A DNA stretch of 64,000 nt from Epiperipatus broadwayi (taxonomy: Eukaryota; Onychophora; Udeonychophora; Euonychophora; Peripatidae). A program made the translations under genes and the position numbers. The notes beneath the pieces were generated by a model that saw nothing but the letters and a program-made list of their open reading frames with translations, searched no databases and was not told where the DNA came from. This document shows, one piece after another, positions 55,350 to 64,000 of the stretch; position 1 is the stretch's first letter, and the number at the start of each line of letters is the position of its first letter. The DNA is taken from positions 7,427,210 to 7,491,209 of the forward strand of contig JAQFVV010012422.1 in assembly GCA_028023455.1 (NCBI GenBank). Reading direction: 5' to 3'.

Positions 55350-55545
55350 ATATATATAAGGTGTATGGCTTTATTGCTTGGGAATTAATAAGAAGTTTGA
55401 GCACCAGACTTGTGAGAACCGATCCTGGGACCATCCAATCCCAAGTCGGATGCGCTACCAAATGTGCCAAACCATACAAGGCTTATATATATACCAAGTT
55501 GGATGCTCTATTAACTGAGCCATACCATGTAGGGCTTATATATAT
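55350..55545 (-). repeat. Two tRNA-like heads with SINE family B tail
   Basis: Minus strand: first TGGCTCAGTTAATAGAGCAT, a near-perfect tRNA D-arm and A box; then TGGCACATTTGGTAGCGCAT followed by GGATCGGTTCTCAC and GTGCTCAAACTTCTTATTAA. Two tRNA heads lie in tandem, the second carrying the family B tail. Confidence 0.65.
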
Positions 55546-55699
55546 ATATATATAACAAAACTTAAATATATTCCAAACAACGGTAAACAATTTATAATAC
55601 AATATAAATAAAAACTCAATAAAAACTCATAAAGAAATATTTTCGATTATATTCATAATCATTTTCAACTCAACTTTCAAAATGGAATCATCTATTACC

Positions 55700-56660
55700 A
55701 ACCGGAAACACATGTCGATTTAAATATCCCACAATTCATTAATCCTAACATTTGCTGACTGTCTTTTTATTATCGTATTTTTATACCTACTAATAAAAAC
55801 TGCCTCTTTAATTTTTTTTTTTCATTATCTCTCTCTTGTCCTAAAATTTTTATTTTATTTATATCAAAATTAAACTTAAAATTACAATTTCTATCATGAT
55901 CATAAAAAACAGATTCAGTATATAACTTGACTTCATTACTATTATCATTACATATCTGTACATTTTTCAAAACTCTTTTATACAACAATTTATGTTCTTT
56001 AATTCTTTTCTCTATATTACATCTAGATTCCCCTATATATGATAAGTTACACCCACAAAAAATTCTATAAATTATATTACTCACGTCATTTTTTTCTAAC
56101 TTATCTTTTGAATTATTAACCATTCTATTTAAATTACCTGATCCATAAAAAGAAACATTATATATACCATTATAAACTTTTTTCATAAATTTTACTTGAT
56201 TATTATTATAAAAAGGCAAAGAAATCCACTTCTTACTCTTAATTTCTTCATCACCAGTATTTCTATTAATTTTCTTACTAAATTGACAAACCACTTGATA
56301 AATTTCTTTTATATTATAACCTACACTTAATAATTCACTTACATAATTTTCAATATTTTTCTTTTTATCACATGCATATTTACACAAAATATTATTTCTA
56401 TACAAAAAAAGACCTAAAACCAGCCATCTTATAATTATGTGGCACATTAGATAAATAGGGAATATACCCTCTAGTTTCAATAGGTTTAATAAACAATTTA
56501 TAGTCAATCATATTATTGTTCCTTGAAATTATCAAATCTAAATATTTAATACTATTATTATATTCTTTCTCCATAGTCCAGATAAGACCTTTTAATTTAT
56601 TATATTCATCAAAAATTTTATCAATCATTTCTGAAGAAGCACATATAAAAACATCATATA
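55700..56660 (-). pseudogene. Penelope-like element relic, RT C-terminus and GIY-YIG
   Basis: Penelope-like elements encode a reverse transcriptase joined to a GIY-YIG endonuclease. This copy is truncated at its 5' end near a (TA)n run, just after the RT YVDD region (VFICASSEMIDKIF). The first frame (to about 56400) has IKYLDLIISRNNN and NVPHNYKMAGFRS; a frameshift moves to the frame ending at 55770, with IIYRIFCGCNLSYIGES and IEKRIKEHK, the GIY-YIG core. The 3' end, CTAATGAATTGTGGG-type sequence at about 55730, matches the pair at 54478. Confidence 0.8.
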
Positions 56661-56856
56661 TATATATATAATTCTTTAAAATGAAATATATTCAATTTAT
56701 AGACAACTAAATACTTAAAATATATAAATAATAAATTTATTAATATCTAATCGATTTTCGTTCAAAAAATGAACCTTATCAAGATATTACAACAATTGAA
56801 AAAATTCACGTGATTTACATATCATATACAGGTCAAACTTAACAATAAAGATGTTT
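56661..56856. other. Spacer between Penelope relics
   Basis: Probably the 3' UTR of the upstream minus-strand copy; no feature seen. Confidence 0.4.
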
Positions 56857-58160
56857 TTAAATTTTCCAATTTTTATTTAATGACCATTTTCCACCTAACT
56901 TAACCGACCCTTGTACTAAATTCATACATTTCTCTTTATTTTCATGTATATATAATGTTTCATATACTTTTCTTTCTTTATAATTTTTACAATATTTGAT
57001 GACTTCAATACTTTCTTCACAATTCATGTGTCCTGTTTCTAAAAAATGGCAAAATGGACCTGATTTAATATCTTTTCTATTTATAGCTCTGTCATGCTCT
57101 TTACCCCTATCTATTTTACTTTTTGCTGACTGACCTATGTATATCATCTTGCATATTTTACAAATAATTTTATATACTATTCCTATCCTATCATTCTTAT
57201 CATTCCTTATTTTAGAATTACTTACTAGTTTTTTTAAAGATTTACTATTTTTCCATCCAATACCTATATTAAGATTTATTTTTTCTTTTCTATCATTTAG
57301 AATTTCATATACATCCTTAGAATATGGAATAGAAATCCATTTCTTATTTTTTCTTTCAATTTTATTGCTAACTTTTTTATACCTATTTTCATTTATTAAA
57401 ATATTTTTTACAATTTTACTATTATATTCATATTCAATGTATTCATCTTGGATTTTCAATTTTTGCTCCATTGCATCTTTATCATTTAATGTAAGCCTAT
57501 CATTTTTTTCTTTTAACCCTATTAGTACTCCCATTTTTTGACACCAAGGTTGATAAGATTCTGGATGTATCATTCCTCTAACATTTTTATTTTTTATGTA
57601 GTGCTTTATATTAATCATTCCATTTTCATCCTTTTTTATTAATAAATCTAAATATTTTATTCCTTCTTCATTACTTTCTATAGTAAATTTAATATTAAAC
57701 ATATTTTTATTAAGCTCATTAAAAGCTTTCATTATGCTTCTCCCATTTCCTACAACTAAAATATCATCCACATACCTAAAATACTTTATAATTTCTCCAT
57801 TTTCGATATACTTATCAATTATTTTCTGCTCAATACAATCAACCATAGTTGATGTCATAATTCCACTTATTGAACAGCCCATTATTCATCCTTTATCAAT
57901 ATTCCAAAATTCATTATTAAATTTAACATATAAAGTCCCATTAATCATGATTAAAACCTCTTCTATTATTTGTATCCATTCTTTTGAAATTATCTTCTCA
58001 TCTTTGACTTTTCTAACTACAATGTTAATACTTTCTATCTTAGAAACACTTTGATAGTATATTTGAAAGACAACATAATGGTTTTGTAATGCCATCATTG
58101 TGAAAGATATATATATATCTTTGCATATGCAAAGATTAATGAATACGAATTGCACATCAT
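56857..58160 (-). pseudogene. Penelope-like element relic, RT palm and GIY-YIG, one in-frame stop
   Basis: Different in sequence from the relic at 55700. The minus-strand frame runs from about 58010 (YVKFNNEFWNIDKG) through an in-frame TGA at 57886-57888 into MGCSISGIM, the RT motif usually MGSPLSP. YVDD, the catalytic box, is at 57763-57774. Then IKYLDLLIKKDENG, and at residues 233-263 of the lower part IGIVYKIICKICKMIYIGQS and KEHDR, the GIY-YIG core with a CxxC pair, then HFLETGH and a glutamate in YETLYI. It ends at 56857. The N-terminal RT is missing (5' truncation), so it cannot move itself. Confidence 0.85.
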
Positions 58161-58679
58161 ATAAAATTTGTAACAAACTAAAAGATATTTGACTCAAAGT
58201 TTTCTTGTTGTAACCAAGCTTTAAAACATTGTGACTTGAAACTGGGATATTGTTAATTCTAAAAAAAATATTTCAACAGGATAACACAGAAAAAATGAAT
58301 GTTGCTAAGAATGAGATATAGGATGATTTCATCCCTAAGGGATGGATTGTGATAATTAAGATGGGAATCAAAGAGTTAGAAAATAGGTAAAGATTATTTA
58401 ATGTATTAGGATTTTGCAGATGCCATTCTTTGCTAATCAAGTCTGTATGAACATGAGATATTAGATAAGTAAGTAATCAAATGGTATATTGTTGGGACTT
58501 CATAAAATGACAGGATTGGTCCATGATCCATACTTCATGCTTTAAAATCAGAACTTGTGGTACAACATCAAAACATGCAATAAAAATAATAAAATAGAAC
58601 AATGTTTGATAAATGCTTTTAAGAGAAATATGCTTGTGTACTTGAACATGAAACTTTTTCATTAAATATATTCTATCAG
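58161..58679. other. No gene seen
   Basis: AT-rich; nothing recognised. Confidence 0.4.
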
Positions 58680-59035
58680 TGCTTGCTTGAGGGTCTCTGA
58701 TCTTTGGACAATACAGAGACTGCACAGTAAAGCATGAAAAGAAATATATTGGGGTTAACAAAATTAAGGATTTAAAAGGAAATGCATGTGTGAGAGAACA
58801 AATAATAACTAGAGACTATAGAAAGAATAGACGGCTGAGATGAAACTGAAATATAAATTATAGTAATAAAAAAAGAAAAGACCCAGAAAGAGACCACATG
58901 TGAGATGAATGGATGAAATAAGAAAGTGTGCAGGGGTGATGTGGAGAAGAGAAGCTAAAGATCGGAAAAGATGGATTGAACTTGGAGAGACCTTCATCCT
59001 GCAGTGGATTGATAATGGTTGATGATGATGAATAA
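58680..59035 (+). pseudogene. LINE ORF2 C-terminus and 3' end (RTE-like)
   Basis: GTAAAGCATGAAAAGAAATA and GGAAATGCATGTGTGAGAGA match the MERCMLGV and NVWVRE region of the 30955 copy. From 58870 (GACCCAGAAAGAGACCACAT) to the GGTTGATGATGATG tail the two are nearly identical. A middle segment is deleted. Confidence 0.8.
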
Positions 59036-59210
59036 AACAGAATAGATAAAATACTAAATTTGATTTGAATAGATGGTAAAAGACCACATATCAAATGGCT
59101 AGATAAGTTAAGGTTTGCTGCATTAATGTGAAGACTTTGTGGATTAAGATGTCTTGTTTAAACTTGGAGGATACTAATTTTGTAATTGGGTTGTTATAGT
59201 TAAAGATGAT
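59036..59210 (+). pseudogene. LINE ORF2 C-terminus relic
   Basis: Translation gives GKRPHIKWLDKLRFAAL and then TW, matching the RKRPHVRWMDKIRKCAGVM region. It directly follows the TGATGA tail of the previous fragment in the same direction. Confidence 0.6.
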
Positions 59211-60466
59211 AATGACAGTATATATATTCATATTATGGATTCAGGTCATAATATTGATTTATCTAACACCAGAATTTTATTCAGATGTGACACACTCCAA
59301 CAATGTCAGATCAGAGATCCCTAAACGGTTAGATTGTATCAACAAACATGATGATACATGTAAATTACCTTCCATTTGGAATATTTTTTTAAAAAACTAA
59401 TTAATCTGAAGAATTTCTGGGTTTTTTATTATTTCTACTTGCTTTCTATTGGTAGAACATTCAATTTTGTTATATATCAATGTTTACAGAGTCTCTACAA
59501 CTGTTTTTATAATATTCATTACCCAATTGTTGGTTAGTGTGACCCAGCGGAACTATCGGTATATTTTTGATACAAAAATTTTATACGATGAATCTGGATA
59601 ATGATATATATATATATATATATAGGAACAACCTTATTCTTAATTATCAAACTCTTTAGCTAGAGGATAAATAAATTGTTAATAACAGCAATTGCTTTTA
59701 AGAGAATTATCTCTGTTGGTATATATATATGTAGTGTGAAAAAAAGATGAGCTACTCTTTAATGGTCTACTGCAAGCAAGTGTCTCTCCAAATGCTTTTA
59801 AAATATTGCAACGATTAACGTAATAGGTTTTTAACAGTGTTTCTTTTATTTTATTCTCTAGTTAAAATTTATTAGATATCTATTTACCGATCAATATTGG
59901 ATGGCTAGCTAGATGGTTGGCTATGTGCCAGCTATTTGATTTTTAAAAAAAAAACTATTTCTATTTTAAAATTATTAAATATATATATACGCTATTCTAC
60001 TTTTTTAAATTCGATATGTGGATATTATTGTTCTGTTTTTTTTTTAAAAAGTTTTCTCAGACTTAGTCGATTCTTTGACTACAGGGTGACACAATCGAGT
60101 GGTTTTAATAATCACAATCCCCACTGTTGATAAATCTCTCTCACGCCTCTTTTTTTTTTTTTTTAACAAAAATAATACTAACTCCGATTTGTTAATCGTA
60201 AATACTATTTTTATTTTTTTTTGTACGCGTAAAATAGAATTTGGCAATCGTTTTGCTTAAATCTTTTTATTGTTGTTATTTGGCTAAGTTGTTAATTTTA
60301 CATTTCCGATTATTCTCTAAATCCCAAGGAAAGTATTTTCTACGTGTAAGAGCGCAGACATACACACAAAAAAACACGGATTACTAAAATATTTTTTAAT
60401 TTTTACTTCTTTATATCTTAAGTTATTTTTTGTTATTATACATATAACATATTATTGGTAATTTGT
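59211..60466. other. No gene; a dispersed repeat trace
   Basis: 59860-59945 (TTATTAGATATCTATTTACC, GGATGGCTAGCTAGATGG, GTGCCAGCTATTTGA) resembles 45160-45285. (TA)n near 59605-59624. Otherwise AT-rich and unassigned. Confidence 0.45.
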
Positions 60467-62893
60467 ATATATGCAAGGGCTGCCATAAATATTTTGACTG
60501 CACCAGGGACATTTTGATTATGTGTAAGAAAAAATGAGAAAAATTTAACTGTAACGCAGGTCAATAAAAAAAACTTTTATTAATAATTTCGATACTAACT
60601 TTAATAATAAAACAGAATTAAAACTAAATATAAATTCAAATATTGTAAAAGAACTTTTATTTTTTAAAATAATTCAAAATTAGCAATTATTTAACTTTGT
60701 AAGAAATAATACATTACAATTTGTAATACTTGTACATTTTAAACACTTTTCCTATCTTATTCAACATTATCCTTCTTCAACCATTCATACTCATCTGAAC
60801 TTAACTTTCTGCAACATTTCTTTGTTTCCTTTTAAAAAATTGTTAAATTCAGAACAAGACTTACTATAATCGAAAACACATTGATCTTTGCCTTCAGTTG
60901 GTAAAATAGAGAGGGAGTTGCTTTCCTTGATCCATTAAAAAGAAACAAGAGAAAATGCACGTTCAACATAGCATTGTGACTTGGTATTGCATATAAGCAT
61001 TGACATATTTTTAATAAAATATTTTCTTTTCTATGTCATCCGTTTGCTTAAAAAAGTAGCTAATTGTCATTCTTGTATTTGTCTTTCCATTCATTATTCA
61101 ATTCTTGAGTTTCTATAAATGATTTTAGGTCTGTCATTTTAATTTATTTTTCCAGTAAATGAGAAATTGTCTCATTCACAATCTTCCATTGAGTATTTCA
61201 TTTAAAGTCATCCACAAAAAACTTTATATTTTGAAAATAGTATCATCCATTATTCTAAATATTTAATTGCAGTAGTGAAATAGGCTTTAACTTTTTTATC
61301 AAATGCCTCAATTTCTGCTGAACAAAGTGCATTTTTCTTCAATGTGTCATATAATTGTCTCATCATCTCAATCTTTCATTTAAAATACTTTTTAACTCTT
61401 CTAATTGATTGTTAAGCTCTACTATGATAATCTTACTTTTTTCAATTTTCTTTATTTCCATTTTCTATAAGAAACGTTTGGCTATGTAAAAATGAAACAT
61501 TTCTGCAAGCAGATAAGAATAGAAGTTAAATATTGTCTTCTGGGCATTTTCTACAGCTGCAAAAAAATCTTCTAAAGGCTCCCTCTGCTTTAAAATACAT
61601 TCATTGGCAGGTTAATGACAGCCATCTAGCTCTTGAATGAGACATTATGTTACTGTATGTAACCTCTGCGTAATCTCAAAACTCTTTGAGTCTCACAACC
61701 CTCAAAGTATATATTGAGAAATACTTGTACATTTTAAGAACAATAGATTCTATGTTAATAAATACAACAGCAGGAGAAAAAGCTGTATTATGCAGTATGC
61801 CAGCTGAGCATCCAACTCTTTTTATGTCTCTTGGTAAAGATTCTTTTAATTTAAAAAAGACATTATTGATTCCTTCATCTTTGTCTGCAATCAAAATTTG
61901 TATTTGTGTTATCTGCACCAAATGCTACAATATTCTCAAAACTTCTCCAATGTCTTCATGCAAAATGAAGACATGGTACAGCTTAACATTTTATAATGTG
62001 TTACATTTTAATAATTTCACTTCTAAACTTTTTGTTTCTGAAAAATAATGTATTAGCAATGGGAACATATTTTCTGATTTGTGATTGCTAGAACCAGTTG
62101 AGATTAATTTGGGATATAGAATGTGGATCCAAAATATTCTTTATTATAGCAGTCACTTTAGTTTTAGCAGTTGTGGCATTTAATTTAGTAATGCAATCTA
62201 ATGAATTAAGTGATTGGTGATGATTTATAACTTTATAAGCAGTTGTCACCTCACCTGCACATAACAAAACATCTCCATTGAATTTTGTTTAATCATACAT
62301 GAGGTTATATTTTTAGAAGATGATGCAACAGATAATTTAGATTGATGATTAGGGGTTTGAATATGATCTTTTATACTTGATTTCTCTTCATGATTTACAG
62401 ATAAATAAATATTGCACACTGAGAAAAATGGTTCAAAATCGTTTCTTCCTATTTTAATAAATAACTACCCTTTTGTAAATTCTTCAGAAAAATGGCATTT
62501 CCGTTTTTGAATTTTGTTTATTTATATTCCACTTTGTTTAAATGGAGATAAGAACACAATACAACACAATATAATTTAAAATTATTTTAAGAATTATCAT
62601 TTGATAATGGTTCTCATGACAGTGCCATGTGATTGTGCAAAACATGCTTTGCTCGTGTATGGTACATTAAGTCAAGTCTTCTATCAATGATGTTTGATGA
62701 ACTGCTCTAACACTAAACATAAATATAATTCATAGATGATACAGTTATGCAATATTTTTTTTACTGTAATTAACTTATTAATAATTAAAAAATCTAACAC
62801 GGTAAAATAAAATTAAACTGGAAACCAGGACAATTTGGCTGGTCATGGGATATAATTTTAAAAACCGGAACATATGACAGCCCTAATATATGC
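60467..62893. mobile_element. hAT DNA transposon with 8-bp target duplication
   Basis: ATATATGC at 60467-60474 and again at 62886-62893 flank a 2411-bp element whose ends are inverted: AAGGGCTGCCATA on the left, TATGACAGCCCTA on the right. An 8-bp duplication and short terminal repeats with a CARRG-like start are hAT hallmarks. The interior holds a decayed minus-strand transposase. Confidence 0.85.
60780..62460 (-). pseudogene. hAT-like transposase, decayed (ZMYM6/DUF4371 type)
   Basis: Minus-strand fragments in the expected order: a segment reading AFGADNTNTNF near 61890-61940, then a frameshift to INNVFFKLKESLPRDIKRVG, GILHNTA and IESIVLKMYKYFSIYTLRVV at 61676-61921, and near the C-terminus CYVERAFSLVSFQWIKE at about 60920-60990, the hAT dimerisation motif (N-xx-ER-FS). 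Transposases of this type cut and paste their element as oligomers. Many stops and frameshifts separate the pieces, so it is dead. Confidence 0.75.
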
Positions 62894-63869
62894 GCACCAC
62901 ACATTGATAGTGAATTTTGATTTACATGAGGTTAGAAAAGTTAACTTTAAACAGTTATAATTAGGTTTTATTGGCGTTTTACATGCACTTATGTATAAAT
63001 CAAGATTCCTTAACGTTAAATGAATCTCAAATTTAGTAAATGAATACAATCCCTGTTTTAATAGTGATACCTCTATTTAGAAATATTCTAGCGTTGATTT
63101 GTATTCATATATATATATATATGACATTAACCTAAACTCTCAATTTTAGAAATTTTCCATGAGCTTTCAAACAGGTGTCTTTGATTAAAAAAAAGTCAAT
63201 CAATCAGTCTTTTTTGGATATATATTTCTGTTTATATCAATAATCTTAAAACCAGTTGACACTCTATCAAACTCAACAGTTTAATTTCTATTTAAATCTT
63301 ATCTCAACTTTAAAGTTTAAACATAAATTTTGTGGTAATTTAACAAAAAGCTCTTCCATATTGGCTTAATACTAATGGAGGATTTTTTTTTAAATAGTTT
63401 TGCCCACAAATAAATATTTAAATATGTAAACAATTAATAGTTAAATTATTCTAAATTTGTGTTCAAATGTTAACATAAAATCGAATGTTATGATAGTGTT
63501 TAAATATAGAGTTGCTGTGATTGATGGGTTATGAACTGGTTTCTAAGTTGATGATGATATCAGCTATAACAGGAACAGATGTTCAAAGATATCAGTTGAT
63601 TTTATTTCATTATATATTGCCACTCAAAAAATGGAAAATTTCTGTAGAGGATGCTGTATTTGATAAGATATCATCTGATTTCCAGACTGCTGATGACACC
63701 ACTTATAACAGAAACATATGTCAATGGATGTTGGCTAATTTTTTCATCAAACACAGCTTCTCAAAAAATCCTAAAAATTATCTATAGAGAGCATAAGTTA
63801 AAATTAACATTAATAATAGTATTACTATTTATGTGGAGTCTAATTAAGTAAATAATCAAAGGGCTTTAT
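62894..63869. other. No gene seen
   Basis: AT-rich. Two overlapping 66- and 88-residue frames near 63521-63851 show no recognisable domain. A (TA)n run lies near 63108-63122. Confidence 0.4.
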
Positions 63870-63965
63870 AGTCCATAAGAAGATTGAGTGCCTGAATTGG
63901 AATCAATCTGATGATCTTATGCCCCAGAACATGAATTATATCACATGCAAAGCTGGTGTTTAATT
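63870..63965 (-). repeat. SINE family B remnant
   Basis: TCCATAAGAAGATTGAGTGC, CTGAATTGGAATCAATCTG and CCAGAACATGAATTATATCA follow, decayed, the order of the minus-strand copy at 41035 (TATAAGAAGTTT, CAGAACTGGAATCGAACC). Confidence 0.5.
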
Positions 63966-64000
63966 CTATATGTATGTCATATGGGCATTTACAATATTTA

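Noticed and set aside
57137-58054. Plus-strand frames opposite the Penelope-like element
   Set aside because: Hydrophobic antisense shadows of the RT and GIY-YIG frames.
61686-62048. 120-residue plus-strand frame
   Set aside because: Antisense of the hAT transposase fragment, which has recognisable motifs on the minus strand.

Overview
The window is AT-rich, intron-containing metazoan DNA made almost entirely of transposable elements, their relics and simple repeats. The mix (tRNA-derived SINEs, LINE fragments with TGATGA-type 3' tails, GIY-YIG Penelope-like elements, a Ty3/gypsy element, hAT- and piggyBac-type DNA elements, long AAT and TCTA microsatellites) fits a lophotrochozoan, and I would guess a cephalopod mollusc. 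That assignment is inference. There is no bacterial-style operon, no CRISPR array and no intact housekeeping gene.

Layout. 1-960: hammerhead-carrying repeats. 959-11789: a nearly intact Ty3/gypsy retrotransposon with very long LTRs (2377 and 2563 bp), an open gag, a candidate -1 frameshift heptamer and a pol broken by one in-frame TGA; it sits in a (TA)n tract inside a repeat unit. 11795-14110: head-to-tail and inverted copies of that repeat. 14-31 kb: dispersed and palindromic copies of two repeat families (called F1 and F2 here), SINEs and LINE relics. 30.9-36.2 kb: LINE relics, including one nearly full-length decayed copy on the minus strand. 38.99-40.05 kb: the only convincing host gene fragment, a signal-peptide exon spliced in matching phase to a PAN/apple-domain exon. 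41-48 kb: SINEs, foldback elements and sparse sequence. 49.1-51.2 kb: two head-to-head retrocopies of the COPII GTPase SAR1 forming a large inverted repeat. 52.18-54.35 kb: a TTAA-flanked piggyBac-like non-autonomous element full of minisatellites. 54.5-58.2 kb: Penelope-like relics, including a head-to-head pair of 3' ends. 60.47-62.89 kb: a hAT element with a perfect 8-bp target duplication and a decayed transposase.

The most interesting signal is that F1 and F2 each carry what reads as a complete type I hammerhead ribozyme: the CUGANGA and GAA cores, a closed stem II, a 2-bp stem III, an NUH cleavage site and a matching stem I. In F2 the outer stem I pairs covary between copies (AATC/GATT versus GATC/GATC), and three F2 hammerheads lie head-to-tail about 500-530 nt apart once the LTR element is removed. 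That is the layout of retrozyme-like elements, which move through self-cleaved circular RNAs. A second theme is that retrocopies here (F1, F2, SAR1, Penelope ends) repeatedly lie as inverted pairs that could be transcribed into long hairpins.
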